NCBI RefSeq assembly: GCF_001723175.1
Contig: NC_064656.1
Span: 1,860,001-1,924,000, forward strand
DNA: 64,000 bases
Source of the DNA: Penicillium oxalicum
Lineage: Eukaryota > Ascomycota > Eurotiomycetes > Eurotiales > Aspergillaceae
Direction of reading: 5' to 3'
The position numbers and the translations under genes were made by a program. Under the pieces are notes generated by a model. The model was not told where the DNA came from. It searched no databases and saw only the letters and a list, made by a program, of their open reading frames with translations. Shown one piece after another: positions 33,900 through 45,234 of the stretch (positions within the stretch are counted from its first letter, which is position 1; the number at the start of each line of letters is the position of its first letter).

Positions 33900-34440
33900 G
33901 GTATTAATAGCATGGGTACTTTGGAATTTTATAATTACATTTCTATCAACACAAATCGAGCGTGATGCACCTGAGTCAACGATCCACTTAGTAGAGGGGT
34001 TTCTTTTGATTAAGGCTATAGCAAGCTAGGGATCTAGGCGGTCGGCGAAGTCGAATTCTACTACTGTGAGGGCGTAGTAGTACTTATCTTCTTCTTTACT
34101 AGCCTGTATTACTATATTTGCGCTCGTATTATTGTCCGTATTGCCTCCCGTATTAGTATCTTCCTCTTCAAGATCCCTTCTATATGGTTAGGATTAGGGT
34201 TAGGCCCCCTTTGAGGTGATCGAATTCTTGTTCCTATCATTCTTTCTAATAGAAATTAGTATTGTTGGATTTTGTTGGCTCTTCTGAGGATTTTGGAAGG
34301 TTTGGGTAGAATTCTAGATATTACTCCCGTTCTTCTTGATTCTGTTGTTGTATATTATAGTCCACCCTTCTGGCGGTAGTCTATTTGGATTGTCTATGTT
34401 CCTCTATAGGGTATTCACCTAGATACCTTTGACAGGCTTC
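33900..34440 (-). pseudogene. Copia protease and gag-pol junction
   Basis: IVDSGASRSICVD is readable, with the aspartic-protease triad Asp-Ser-Gly encoded at 33977-33969. This part is exactly what short-form copies lack: their sequence leaves this one just before it, after KRNPST. Confidence 0.75.
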
Positions 34441-35420
34441 AATCTAGGGTTCGCGATATAATGACTAAATAGGCGCAGTCCTTGGTGGTATGGCCTTTTC
34501 TTCCGCAAAAGAAGCAGTTACCGTTCGGGGTAACCTGATTTGGGCCTTTAGTCTATTCTTTTGCCTATTCCTATGGCGATTTACCTCTCGGAGGCATATG
34601 CTTTAACGGGAGGTATTTATGTTTGTCTGACGAGGGTTTTGAAGATTTTCCGGTTGTCGTGGTTGTGACGCTCGAGAATTGGTAATTCATAATTTCTAGT
34701 TTATGGATTACCTTAGTGAAGGTTCGGAAAAGGTCTGGCGCTGTGATCTTTGTAATGTTTTCGTATCTGTTGGAATAATCTGCTAGTCTGGTAGCTATAA
34801 AGGTTGGGATATCACTTTGCAATTTATTAAGAAGTAGGGAAACGATTATACCTAGGGTAAGTTGGACTTCTTCCGTTGCTTTGGTGTAGGCACTGCGAAA
34901 TTTATGCACAAAATCGATTGCCGATAGGTAGTTAGCTCGGTAGGTTCGTAGAACCCTAGTCACCTTCTTTTTGCTAGGAATAAAGCCGGTGGTATAGAGG
35001 GCCTTTTTCAAGCTAATGATATATTTATTAGCGAATTCGTATCGGAATCTTATAGCTTTAACTATCGCATCGATGTCCTTCGAGATAGATTGTTGGAGCT
35101 ATATCTGTATAGTATGGGAGTGTTCGACCTAAGTTTCTGCTTCGTTAGATGTTACTTTGGGCCTGTTATATTTTGGGTTAACGAGGCGATGGAGTCCTTT
35201 CTTTTTAAGGATTTAGTATGTATCTCTGAACTAGTCCTCGAAGTCTTCTGTTCTTTCTAACAATTTAAGTGGGTTGAGGGTGAATTCTTTGGGGGCGCTA
35301 GTAAGTTGGTTTACTGGCTGGCCTCGGGATTTCAGGGTAAAGAATTTGCTATAGTCCTTACGAGATGCAGGGAATTCTTTAACCCCGGCCGCTTAGCCGA
35401 GATCTTCTTTAGCTATGGTT
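34440..35420 (-). pseudogene. Copia gag with zinc knuckle, start codon lost
   Basis: It matches the intact gag at 43109-44458. The CCHC knuckle CFFCGRKGHTTKDC is preserved at about 34515-34470. An internal open stretch of up to 146 codons remains (35011 to 34571). The initiator ATG is ATA (complement at 35414-35416), a RIP-type change. Confidence 0.75.
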
Positions 35421-35937
35421 GGTATTTGGGAATGTGATTGAGGTTTAGGTAAATTTGATGATTTGGGTGATTTGGATAGGATTTGGGGATGGAATTTGGT
35501 AAGAAGGGAGGTTGGATAGGATTTGGGGATGGAATTTGGTAAGAAGGAAGGTTTGTGGGGGATGTATGTGGTGTTGTTGTTGGTGTGTTGTGGTAGGGTC
35601 TGAAGTGAGAGATGTTGATGTTGTGGTGGTCCTAATAAATATTAACAGACGCGTCTTTTCTTTTTGTTGATAATGAATTTGGCTTCCACAGCCTGGTTAA
35701 ATTTGTTGTATTTGATGGGTTTCTGGCTTCTATAGCCTGGTTGAATTTGTTGTATTTGATGGGTTTCTGGCTTCTATAGCCTGGTTGGATTTGTTGATTT
35801 GAATTTGAATTTGGTGATTTGGTGATTTTGGTAATTATGGCTTCTATAGCCGAATTTGATGAATTTGGTGATTGAAAATTTGAGAACTTGTGGTTTTCAC
35901 AAATTTAGGCCTTACTATTGCGATCGGGCTCATAACC

Positions 35938-36115
35938 TGATAGACCTACAGGTCTACAAGGCAAGGAAGCAATCTGGAGGCGAGACAACTGGGATTGGGA
36001 AGTCTAGGGAGAAGGAAGAAAGAGAGAGAGGGAAAACCCACGATGGGGGAAAAACCCTCAAGACACATGACCGCTGCTGGGCCTAGCAAACATCTGGAGA
36101 GGGCAAACTCTCTCA
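35938..36115 (-). repeat. Copia LTR (5' LTR of 29822-36115)
   Basis: 178 bp, TGATAGACC to CTCTCTCA. The adjoining sequence CTATTGCGATCGGGCTCATAACC (complement of the PBS) lies at 35915-35937. Confidence 0.9.
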
Positions 36116-36559
36116 CAACCGAAAAAAAGAGCGGCTAATACTCGACCGGATCCTGAAATTCAAATCCTAAGAGACCTAGTTCCGAACCAGCAAGGGATTT
36201 TTTCACGTTGGAAATAACGGATCAGAACTTATCAAACCAAGCCAAACAGGATCTTTCAAGATTACCGTGCCAAATTATTGCATATGAGAGATCCTAACTA
36301 ACCCTTTCCTTTCCCTATTTATTATGTCACACCACTATGTATGTTATTATTTACATTGCTGCTGGTCCTGGGGGGGGTGTGAGAGAGTTTGCCCTCTCCA
36401 GATGTTTGCTAGGTCTAGCAGCAGTCATGTGCCTTGAGGGTTTTTCTCCCGCTCATGGGTTTTCCCTCTCTCTCTCTTCTTCCCTCTCTCTAGACTTCCT
36501 AATCCTAGTTGTCTCGCCTCCAGATTGCTTCCTTGCCTTGTAGACCTGTAGGTCTATCA
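36116..36559 (+). mobile_element. Short-form Copia element, 3' end, lightly RIPed
   Basis: Plus-strand 3' end matching 44971-45414: linker end (IPNQQGIF), RNase H tail remnant, polypurine tract and 3' LTR 36380-36559. The part 5' of 36116 is missing, replaced by the minus-strand long copy. Confidence 0.85.
36380..36559 (+). repeat. Copia LTR (3' LTR, plus)
   Basis: 180 bp, TGAGAGAGTTTGCCC to GGTCTATCA, a few C-to-T differences from the LTRs of 42485-45414. Confidence 0.9.
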
Positions 36560-37384
36560 GTAATTAGATCTATACGTATCTCTACCTTTTTCTAGGGTAG
36601 TATTAATTAGGTAGGTATATCTAATTCTACTAGTAAGATAGTATCTTATCTATAAATAAATCGAAAGGGTAAGATACTAGTATACGTATATAAAGTCGCT
36701 CTATTAGTGAGTATCGCGGCTAGTATCTTTTAGGACTATTTTAGTTTAATACCTTCTAATAGTTTATACCTATTTATTATTTTAGATAAGGCGTCTTTTA
36801 GAGTTTATATTACTCTCTTAATCGCCCTATTCGTCTGCGGGTTATATACTAAAATTAAAATAGTATCGACGCGGTCCGATTTTAAAAAATTTCGTATTTC
36901 CGAACGTATTTTAGGACTAAAATTAATAATAATCTCCTAAGGTACCCTATACCTATAGATAATATCCTCCTAAATAAATCTAGTAGCGCTTTTACTATCT
37001 ACCTTCTAGAGAACCCTTACTTCTAGCTATCTACTTACTAAATCTCTTACTTGGATAACTCCTTTTTAACTATCCTTATTAGGTAGTAAGGTAGTATTAA
37101 TATACTATTTCTCCTAGATTCGTATCGGTCTTACGCTTCCGGTAGGTTTATATAGTCTAATAGGATTACGCGCCTAGTATTCGAAGTATACTCGTATAAA
37201 TTTCGTAGTCTCGTTATATATTCCTAGCTAATAGTACCTCGTAGCTAATAGGTTATAAGTAGCTTCGCGGCCTTTATAGCCTAATTCTTTATATAAGCGC
37301 TATAGCGTCTCTTTTCGTATCCTAGTATCGTCTAAAACCCTTCGTATAATTAGATCTCTGCTATACCCTCTATAAAATAGATAT
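36560..37384 (-). mobile_element. Gypsy integrase fragment, RIPed
   Basis: Reverse complement of about 24250-23430 of the full Gypsy element. It continues, after the nested Copia copy, at 46673-47099 (reverse complement of about 22735-22310), with roughly 700 bp missing between. Confidence 0.8.
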
Positions 37385-37560
37385 TAAGAGAGTTTGCCCT
37401 CTCCAGATGTTTGCTAGGCCTAGTAGCGGTTATATCTTGAGGGTTTTTCCCCATCGTAGGTTTTCCCTCTCTCTCTCTTCTTCCTTCTCCCTAGACTTCC
37501 TAATCCCAGTTATCTCGCCTCTAGATTACTTCCTTGCCTTATAGACCTATAGGTCTATTA
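37385..37560 (+). repeat. Copia LTR (5' LTR of 37385-46672)
   Basis: 176 bp, TAAGAGAG to GGTCTATTA; both terminal dinucleotides are RIP-altered. Confidence 0.85.
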
Positions 37561-37988
37561 GGTTATAAGCCCGATCGTAATAGTAAGGCCTAAATTTGTG
37601 AAAACCGTAAGTTCTCAAATTTTAATACTAAACCCATCAAATTGGCTATAGAAGCTATAATAACAAATCAAAATTAAATTAAATATTAAACCTAATACAA
37701 ATTTAACAAACTTAACTAGGCTATAGAAGCCAGAAATTATAAATATAATATAATTAACTAGGCTATAGAAGCTAAATCTAATATTAATAAAAGAAAGACG
37801 CGTCTGTTAATATTTTAGGACTACTATAATATTAATATCTCTTACTTTAACCCTACTATAACACACTAACAACAATACTATATATCCCCTATAAACCTCC
37901 CTTCTTACTAAATTCTATCCCTAAATCCTATCTAAATACCTAAATTATAAATTTACCTAAACCTTAATTATATTCCTAAATACTAACT

Positions 37989-39060
37989 ATAGCTAAAGAA
38001 GATCTCGGCTAAGCGGCCGGGGTTAAAGAATTCCCTGTATCTCGTAAGGACTATAGCAAATTCTTTACCCTAAAATCCCGAGGCTAGCTAAACTAACTTA
38101 CTAGCGCCCCTAAAGAATTTACCCTTAACCTACTTAAATTATTAGAAAGAACAGAAGACTTCGAGGACTAGTTCAGAGATATATACTAAATCCTTAAAAA
38201 GAAAGGACTCTATCGCCTCGTTAACCTAAAATATAATAGGCCTAAAGTAATATCTAACGAAGCAGAAACTTAGGTCGAATACTCCTATACTATATAGATA
38301 TAGCTCTAATAATCTATCTCGAAGGATATCGATAATAGTCAAAGCTATAAGATTCCGATACGAATTCGCTAATAAATATATTATTAGCTTAAAAAAGGCC
38401 CTCTATACTACGGCTTTATTCCTAGCAAAAAGAAGGTAACTAGGGTTCTACGAACCTACCGAGCTAACTACCTATTAGTAATCGATTTTGTATATAAATT
38501 TCGTAGTACCTATACTAAAGTAACGGAAGAAGTCTAACTTACCCTAGGTATAATCGTTTCCCTACTTCTTAATAAATTATAAAGTAATATCCTAACCTTT
38601 ATAGCTACTAGACTAGTAGATTATTCTAATAGATACGAAAATATTATAAAGATTATAGTACTAGACCTTTTCCGAACCTTTACTAAGGTAATCTATAAAC
38701 TAGAAATTATAAATTACTAATTCTCGAGCGTTATAACTACGATAACCGGAAAATCTTAAAACCCTCGTTAGATAAATATAAATACCTCCTATTAAAGTAT
38801 ATACCTCGAGAGGTAAATCGCTATAGGAATAGGCAAAAGAATAGACTAAAGGCCTAAATTAGGTTACCCTAAATAGTAACTACTTCTTTTAGAAGAAAAG
38901 GCTATACTACTAAGGACTACGCCTATTTAGTTATTATATCGCGAACCCTAGATTAGAAGCCTATTAAAGGTATCTAGGTAAATACCCTATAGAGGAATAT
39001 AGATAATCTAAATAGACTACTAGAAGGGTAGACTATAATATATAATAACAGAATTAAGAA
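37989..39060 (+). pseudogene. Copia gag, RIPed
   Basis: Collinear with the intact gag at 43109-44458, with ATA for ATG and dozens of TAG/TAA codons. The knuckle reads as FF-RRKGYTTKDYA near 38885-38935, having lost Cys and His residues through TGT to TAT and CAT to TAT changes. Confidence 0.75.
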
Positions 39061-39389
39061 GAAAGGGGTAATACCTAGAATTCTACCTAAACCTTCTAAA
39101 ATCCTTAGAAGAGCTAATAAAATCTAATAATACTAATTTCTATTAGAAAGAATAATAGGAATAAGAATTCGATTACCTTAAAGGGCCTAACCCTAATCCT
39201 AACTATATAGAAGGGATCTTAAAGAGGAAGATACTAATATAGGAGGTAATACGGATAATAATACGAGCGTAAATATAGTAATATAGGCTAGTAAAGAAGA
39301 AGATAAGTACTACTACGCCCTTATAGTAGTAGAATTCGACTTCGCTAACCGCCTAGATCCCTAGCTTACTATAGCCTTAATTAAAAGAA

Positions 39390-42120
39390 ACCCTCTACTA
39401 AGTAGATCGTTAACTTAGGTATATCACGCTCGATTTATATTAATAGAAATATAATTATAAAATTCAAAGTAACCTATATAGCTATTAATACTAGACCTCT
39501 AATAGAAGAACTATTAAATCTCTTAGAAAAGCGATCGCTCGAATTAAATTAATCCTCCTAGAAGGCACTAAAACCCTTAATATATAATACGAATATATAC
39601 TAATAGGTAACTTTAACCTCCTATCCACGACCTAAATATATAAGGACTATAAAATAGGCTAGAAAGACTAGGAGAATATTTTTATTAACCTAGATAATAA
39701 ACAAAAGATTATAGTATACGTATATAGGAAACGAGGTATCCTATTTCTAAAGGCTACTTTAATTAAACTATCTATAGCGTACGAAAAGAAGGCCCCCTAA
39801 TTATAGCGACGTATATTCCTTTACTATAATTTTACTAGAAGTAGCCTATTACCGTCTAGGTTATATTAGATAGCCTACCGAAAAATTAACTATCATAAAA
39901 TCGGTAAGGAGGTCTATAGTAACGAATATTTTAATTATAAAGCTTACAAGATTACAAAATCTAAGAGGATCGTATCCTACACAAACTAGACACGCTCTAA
40001 GATACTATAGGAATTTATCTATATTAATATCTAGCTATGTACCCCCCTTAGAATCGGGAATATATTATACGTCCTAATCGTAGTTAACGATACTACTAGG
40101 TTTAGATAGGCTATTCTAATAAAGATAAAAGGCTAAGCCTCGGATATCCTAATCTAAATACTAAAGCGTATCTTTACTTCTACTAGCACTTAGCCTTCCG
40201 AAATCCGTATAGATAGAGACAGAAGTTTCTTTAAATTTAAAGAATAGGCTAAGCAGAAGGGTTATACTTTCTTAATAAGCGCCCCTTATACCTATAAACA
40301 AAATAGTATTACTAAAAGCTCTAGATATCTTATTATATAGGGGGCCCGAACCCTTATAGTAGCCCTAAGCTCCGTATTTTTGTAGCCTAAAGCTATAGTT
40401 ACTACTACCTATATTATAAACCGAATCCGTAAACTAAATAAAAAATTGTCCCCTTTAGAAAGATAGAATAAGTACTAGTATAATACTAATAGCTCTAGGG
40501 TAAAGTAACTAATCGATTTAGGGTTTTTATATCTAGTATTCTAAAGCCTATATCTATATTCTAAAAGAATAACGAACCTAAGGATAAAAGATAGCCCCGA
40601 GGGTATAGATTAGATACCTAGTTAGATATAATAGTAAGAATAGCTACTAATATAGGATTTACGACCTATATAAGAGAAAAGTTATAATCAGAAGAGATAT
40701 AGACTTTTAGGAAGAACTATCTATACTACTATTAGACCTAGATAATCGAATTAAATAGATTATCAAGAAAGGTTTATAATATAAAGATCTAAAATATTAA
40801 AAAGATAACCGATATAACCGTAAAACGATTAAATAGGCCTACCTAAAAGACTACCGCGCGATAAACTACTATAAAGATAACTATAATACCTACTCTAATA
40901 TAAGCCTAGATACCTACGAAGAAATCTAAATTTTATAAACTTCCTATACTCTAAAAATTCTACCTCTCTAATAGGAAAGAGGAAGGGGATATAATCTCTA
41001 CCTCCTTAAGTCTAATTCCTAAAAGACCTAGAATTACGCGAGGAACGAATTTTTCCCTAACCCGCTCTAATCCCTCTAAGTATACTACTAACTATACTAG
41101 AGGACTAAAATATCCTAATTTTATAACCTTCCTAATATCGCAAAATTTTACTAATATAACTAAGGAAAAGAGCCCCTAATACTCGACCGGATCCTAAAAT
41201 CTAAATCCCTAGAGACCTAATTCCTAACTAGGAGGAATTTTTTCACGCTAGAACCCGGATAGTCTAATCCTATTAATTAAGAGAAGGACTATACTAGGAT
41301 AATTCCTACCTACGCTAGAATCTAACCTAAATCCTACTATTAAAAAGTCTAAGATACTATCCTAATTAATTTAACTATAACTCCCCCCTCTAGTAGTAAT
41401 TCCTTAGAGGTTCCGTAGCTACCTAATATACAAGCTTTATTAGCGGACCCTATCGATACTATCACGATAAATTAACTAGATTTACGAGCGACTAGAGACG
41501 CTCTATCTCTCTAGTAAGAAGAAGCCTATAGAGATATACTCCGAGATAACTTATAGAAGGAATAGTTAGATATACTATAAAAGGACTAGTTAAGGAAGAG
41601 TATAAAGAGAGAACGAAAGGAAGTTTATACTTCGCTACGTCTACCGAAGATAACTTAATTAGATAGTATATTAAGTATAGCTACTAAGATAATACGGTCG
41701 GTAATAGTTAAAATCCCTTAAACCTATAGGGAAGCTATAAAATCCTAATTCGCTAATTAATAGCTTAAAGCCGAAGAGACCTAATTAAAGAAGTTTAAAT
41801 TATCTAATATAATAACTTTAGTAACTAAACCCTAAAAGGTACTAAAATCCTTCTAGGTAAATAGGTCTATAATATTAAATAGGATACCGAAGGATATATC
41901 CTAGAATTCCGTGCTAGATAGGTCGTATATAGTAACCGCTAAAGTCTAGGCGTAGACTTCTAACCTAAAAAAGATATATCCTAGTTATCTTAGATATATC
42001 GGCTAAGTTATTTATTACTATAGCTACTATGTAATTAGAAAAAGGAATAGTAGGACGTAATTAGAGCCTACCTTAATACCGCTATTAATAACCGTATTAT
42101 ATTTATAAAGTAACTAACTA
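39390..42120 (+). pseudogene. Copia protease, integrase, linker and RT start, RIPed
   Basis: Collinear with the minus-strand long copy. The protease DSG motif has decayed (IVNLG). Integrase blocks are recognisable around 39800-40440, and the linker (ITVKR, FTLEPG-like) runs to about 41250. The RT N-terminal part runs up to the solo LTR. All frames are closed. Confidence 0.7.
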
Positions 42121-42162
42121 GACATAAATAATTTAGCCTAAAAGGAGAAGATCTAGTATATA

Positions 42163-42339
42163 TGAGAGAGTTTGCCCTCTCCAGATGTTTGCTAGGCCAG
42201 CAGCGGTCATGTGTCTTGAGGGTTTTTCCCCATCGCGGGTTTTCCCTCTCTCTCTCTTCTTCCTTCTCCCTAGACTTCCCAATCCCAGTTGTCTCGCCTC
42301 CAGATTGCTTCCTTGCCTTGTAGACCTGTAGGTCTATCA
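42163..42339 (+). repeat. Copia solo LTR with target duplication ATATA
   Basis: 177 bp, TGAGAGAG to GGTCTATCA, flanked on both sides by ATATA (42158-42162 and 42340-42344). It shows little RIP and interrupts the RT region of the RIPed long copy, which resumes exactly after it. Confidence 0.92.
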
Positions 42340-42484
42340 ATATATACTAAACTAGGCGCTTTATAGATTACGATCAGTAGGACACCTCTAGCATAAACTT
42401 TTTAAAGATAACCTATCTAGCCTAGGCCTCTCTCTAATCCCCTCCGAACCATGCATCTTCACCAACAAGGACTATACTATATTT

Positions 42485-42664
42485 TGAGAGAGTTTGCCCT
42501 CTCCAGATGTTTGCTAGGTCCAGCAGCAGTCATGTGCCTTGAGGGTTTTTCTCCCGCTCATGGGTTTTCCCTCTCTCTCTCTTCTTCCCTCTCTCTAGAC
42601 TTCCCAATCCCAGTTGTCTCGCCTCCAGATTGCTTCCTTGCCTTGTAGACCTGTAGGTCTATCA
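42485..42664 (+). repeat. Copia LTR (5' LTR of 42485-45414)
   Basis: 180 bp, TGAGAGAG to GGTCTATCA, reading identical to the 3' LTR. Confidence 0.93.
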
Positions 42665-42687
42665 GGTTATGAGCCCGATCGCAATAG
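42665..42687 (+). other. Copia primer-binding site, half-tRNA type
   Basis: GGTTATGAGCCCGATCGCAAT directly follows the 5' LTR. Its complement contains GGGCTCATAACC, which resembles the anticodon arm (CAT) of an initiator tRNA-Met. Priming by an internal cut of initiator tRNA-Met is established for Copia elements such as Drosophila copia; assignment here is by resemblance. Confidence 0.7.
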
Positions 42688-42750
42688 TGAGGCCTGAATT
42701 TGTGAAAACCACAAGTTCTCAAATTTTCAATCACCAAATTCATCAAATTC

Positions 42751-42896
42751 GGCTGTGGAAGCCATAATCACCAAAATCACCAAATCACCAAATTCAAATT
42801 CAAATCATCAAATCCAATACAAATCAACAAATCCAACCAGGCTGTGGAAGCCAGAAACCCATCAAATACAACAAATTCAACCAGGCTGTGGAAGCC
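42751..42896 (+). repeat. Three GGCTGTGGAAGCC hairpins in the leader
   Basis: Identical 13-mers at 42751-42763, 42840-42852 and 42884-42896 can each form a GGCT/AGCC stem with a GTGGA loop. They lie in an otherwise A/C-rich, unstructured leader. All copies with a leader keep three, RIPed to GGCTATAGAAGCC. A packaging or dimerisation role is inference. Confidence 0.75.
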
Positions 42897-43108
42897 AAAT
42901 TCAATATCAACAAAAAGAAAAGACGCGTCTGTTGATGTTTGTTAGGACCACCACAACATCAACATCTCTCACTTCAGACCCTACCACAACACACCAACAA
43001 CAACACCACATACATCCCCCACAAACCTTCCCTCTTACCAAATTTCACCCCAAACCACCCAAATCATCAAATTTACCCAAATCTCCATCACATCCCTGAA
43101 TACCAACC

Positions 43109-44458
43109 ATGGCTGAAGAAGACCTCGGCCAAGCGGCCGGTGTTGAGGAATTCCCTGCATCTCGCGAGGATTACAGCAACTTCTTCACCCTGAAATCCCA
43201 AGGCCAGCCAGTGAACCAACTTACTGGTGCCCCTAAAGAATTCACCCTAAATTCGCTGGACATGCTGGAAAGAACAGAAGACTTTGAGGATTGTTCAGAG
43301 ATGCATGCCAGATCCTTAAAAAGAAAGGACTCTCGCCTCGTTGACCCAAAATGCGACAGACCTAAGGTTACATCTGCCGAAGCAGAGACATGGGTCGAAC
43401 ACTCCCATGCCATACAAATGTGGCTTCAACAATCTGTTTCGAAGGAGATCGATGCAATGGTCAAGGCTATGAGATTCCGATGCGAATTCGCTGATGAATA
43501 TGTCATTAGCTTGAAAAAGGCCCTCCATACCACCGGCTTCATTCCTAGCAAAAAAAGGGTGACTAGGGTTCTACGAACCTACCGGGCTGACTACCCATCG
43601 GCGATCGATTTTGTGCATGAATTTCGCAGTGCCTACACCAAAGCAACAGAAGAAGTCCGACTTGCCCCAGGCATGATCGTTTCCCTACTTCTGGATGAAT
43701 TACAAAGTGACATCCCAACCTTTGTAGCTGCTAGATTAGCAGACTATTCCAACAGATACGAAAATATCGCAAAAATCACCGCCCCAGACCTTTTTCGAAC
43801 CTTCACGGAGGTAATTCATGAGCTTGAAATCGTCAGTTACCAATTCTCAACCCTTACAGCTACTACAGTTGCTAGGCCCCTACGCTCCCCACCAATTTCG
43901 CCATCATCCTCACTATCTTCCTTATCCTCATCCTCATCAACTAAGCATGAATACCTACCATTCAAACATATGCCCCCGAGAGGTAAATCGCCATGGGAAT
44001 GGGCAAAAGAATGGACTGAAGGCCCAAATCAGATCGCTCCGAACGGCAATTGTTCCTTTTGTGGAAGGAAGGGCCATACGACTGAGGACTGCGCCCATCT
44101 GGTTATTACTTCACGAACCGCAAAGTGGAAACCCGTCAAAGGTATTTGGGTGTATGCCCGTGGAGGAACATGGATAATCCAAATGGATCCCCGCCGAATG
44201 GTTGGACCACAATGTACAACAACAGGATCAAGAAAACCAGTGGCCAGGATCAAAATCAGCCAAAACCAATTTCTGTTGGAAAGAATGATGGGAACAAAAA
44301 TTCGATCACCTCAAAGGGATCCCAATCCCAATCCCAATCCCAATCCCAATCCCAATCCCAATCCCAATCCCAATCCCAATCCCAATCCCAATCCCAATCC
44401 CAATCCCAACCATACGGAAGGAACCTTGAAGAAGAAGATCATGCGGGCGCAAATATAG
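43109..44458 (+). CDS. gag: Copia Gag protein (capsid and zinc knuckle), intact ORF
   Basis: 449 codons from ATG in good context (ACCATGG), the only full-length gag in the window. Residues ~90-250 form the helical capsid-like core (VLRTYRADYPSAIDFVHEF, IVSLLLDELQSDIPTFVAA), then a Ser/Pro spacer. A CCHC knuckle CSFCGRKGHTTEDC lies at 315-328, the usual nucleic-acid-binding end of Gag. Gag assembles the virus-like particle and packages element RNA. The tail after residue ~405 is an Asn-Pro array from the hexanucleotide repeat and is unique to this copy. The downstream linker frame overlaps it from 44125, in the -1 frame. As the element lacks pol, Gag may be its only useful product. Confidence 0.85.
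   Translation: MAEEDLGQAAGVEEFPASREDYSNFFTLKSQGQPVNQLTGAPKEFTLNSLDMLERTEDFEDCSEMHARSLKRKDSRLVDPKCDRPKVTSAEAETWVEHSHAIQMWLQQSVSKEIDAMVKAMRFRCEFADEYVISLKKALHTTGFIPSKKRVTRVLRTYRADYPSAIDFVHEFRSAYTKATEEVRLAPGMIVSLLLDELQSDIPTFVAARLADYSNRYENIAKITAPDLFRTFTEVIHELEIVSYQFSTLTATTVARPLRSPPISPSSSLSSLSSSSSTKHEYLPFKHMPPRGKSPWEWAKEWTEGPNQIAPNGNCSFCGRKGHTTEDCAHLVITSRTAKWKPVKGIWVYARGGTWIIQMDPRRMVGPQCTTTGSRKPVARIKISQNQFLLERMMGTKIRSPQRDPNPNPNPNPNPNPNPNPNPNPNPNPNPNPNHTEGTLKKKIMRAQI
44321..44410 (+). repeat. (CCCAAT)15 microsatellite in gag/linker overlap
   Basis: Fifteen perfect hexamers. They read Asn-Pro in the gag frame, Ser-Gln in the linker frame and Gly-Ile on the other strand. Sister copies have only two or three units (near 48926-48936 and 54810-54826). 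Confidence 0.95.
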
Positions 44459-45066
44459 CAATGCAATTTGATGAAGAAGAAGATGAATACTACGCCCTAA
44501 CGGCAGTAGAATTTGACTGTGCCGATACGACCTCAATTAAAAGAAACCCTTCTACTGAGCAGACTGTGCAAGAAAGACTCCATGATATGAAGATCCAAAA
44601 TGCCAAAAAGACAACCGACATAACCGTGAAACGATCAAATGGGCCTAACCAAAATACTACCCGCGCGGATGACGGCCAACATGAAAATCCCGACCGCAAC
44701 ACCTATTCTAACATGAGCCCAGATACCCAAGAAAAAACCCAAATCTCACAAACTTCCTATGCTCTAAAAATTCCGCTTGTGCAACAGAAAGAAGGACAAG
44801 GACTTGATCTTCTACCTCCTCAAGTCCAATTTCCAAAAGACCCAGAATTGCGCGAAGGACGAATTTTTCCCCAACCCGCTCCAAACCCTCCAAGTATGCC
44901 ACCAACCATACCAGAGGACCAAAATATCCTAATTTTACAACCCTCCCAACATCACAAAATTCTACTAATACAACCGAAAAAAAGAGCGGCTAATACTCGA
45001 CCGGATCCTGAAATTCAAATCCCAAGAGACCTAATTCCGAACCAGCAAGGGATTTTTTCACGTTAG
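44410..45066 (+). pseudogene. Copia polyprotein linker ORF (pol enzymes deleted)
   Basis: About 218 codons in the -1 frame relative to gag, open also through the repeat back to 44125. It starts with an acidic stretch (EEEDEYYALTAVEFD), then KRNPSTEQ. Where the long form continues into protease (WIVDSGAS), this copy jumps to the post-integrase linker (QERLHDMKIQN..TTDITVKRSN). It ends GIFSR and stop, where the long form would enter RT. No enzymatic domain remains. Whether it is translated by frameshifting is unknown. Confidence 0.6.
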
Positions 45067-45219
45067 AAACAACGGATCAGAACTCATCAAACTAAGCCAA
45101 ACAGGATCTTTCAAGATTACCGTGCCAAATTATTGCACATGAGAGATCCTAACTAACCCTTTCCTTTCCCCATTTATTATGTCACACCACCATGTATGTT
45201 ATTATTCACATTGCTGCTG

Positions 45220-45234
45220 GTCCTGGGGGGGGTG
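45220..45234 (+). other. Copia polypurine tract
   Basis: The GGTCCTGGGGGGGGTG run immediately before the 3' LTR. All 3' LTRs of the family have it. Confidence 0.75.

Larger units (their letters stand above)
29822..36115 (-). mobile_element. Long-form (autonomous-type) Copia retrotransposon, moderately RIPed (6.3 kb)
   Basis: Minus-strand element with 5' LTR 35938-36115 and 3' LTR 29822-30000. Order from the 5' end: PBS, leader with GGCT..AGCC hairpins, gag, protease, integrase, linker, RT, RNase H, polypurine tract. Protease and integrase before RT is the Copia order. It is the least damaged long copy, but the gag ATG is ATA and stops interrupt pol. No target duplication is found: the left flank is ATTAC inside a minus-strand short copy and the right flank CAACC inside a plus-strand short copy, so at least one side is rearranged. 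Confidence 0.9.

Noticed and set aside
42755..43193. Asn/Pro/Thr-rich ORFs before gag
   Set aside because: They lie in the A/C-rich untranslated leader, differ between copies and overlap the gag start.
44306..44536. Gly-Ile repeat ORF on the minus strand
   Set aside because: Antisense reading of (CCCAAT)15; the array removes stops in several frames.
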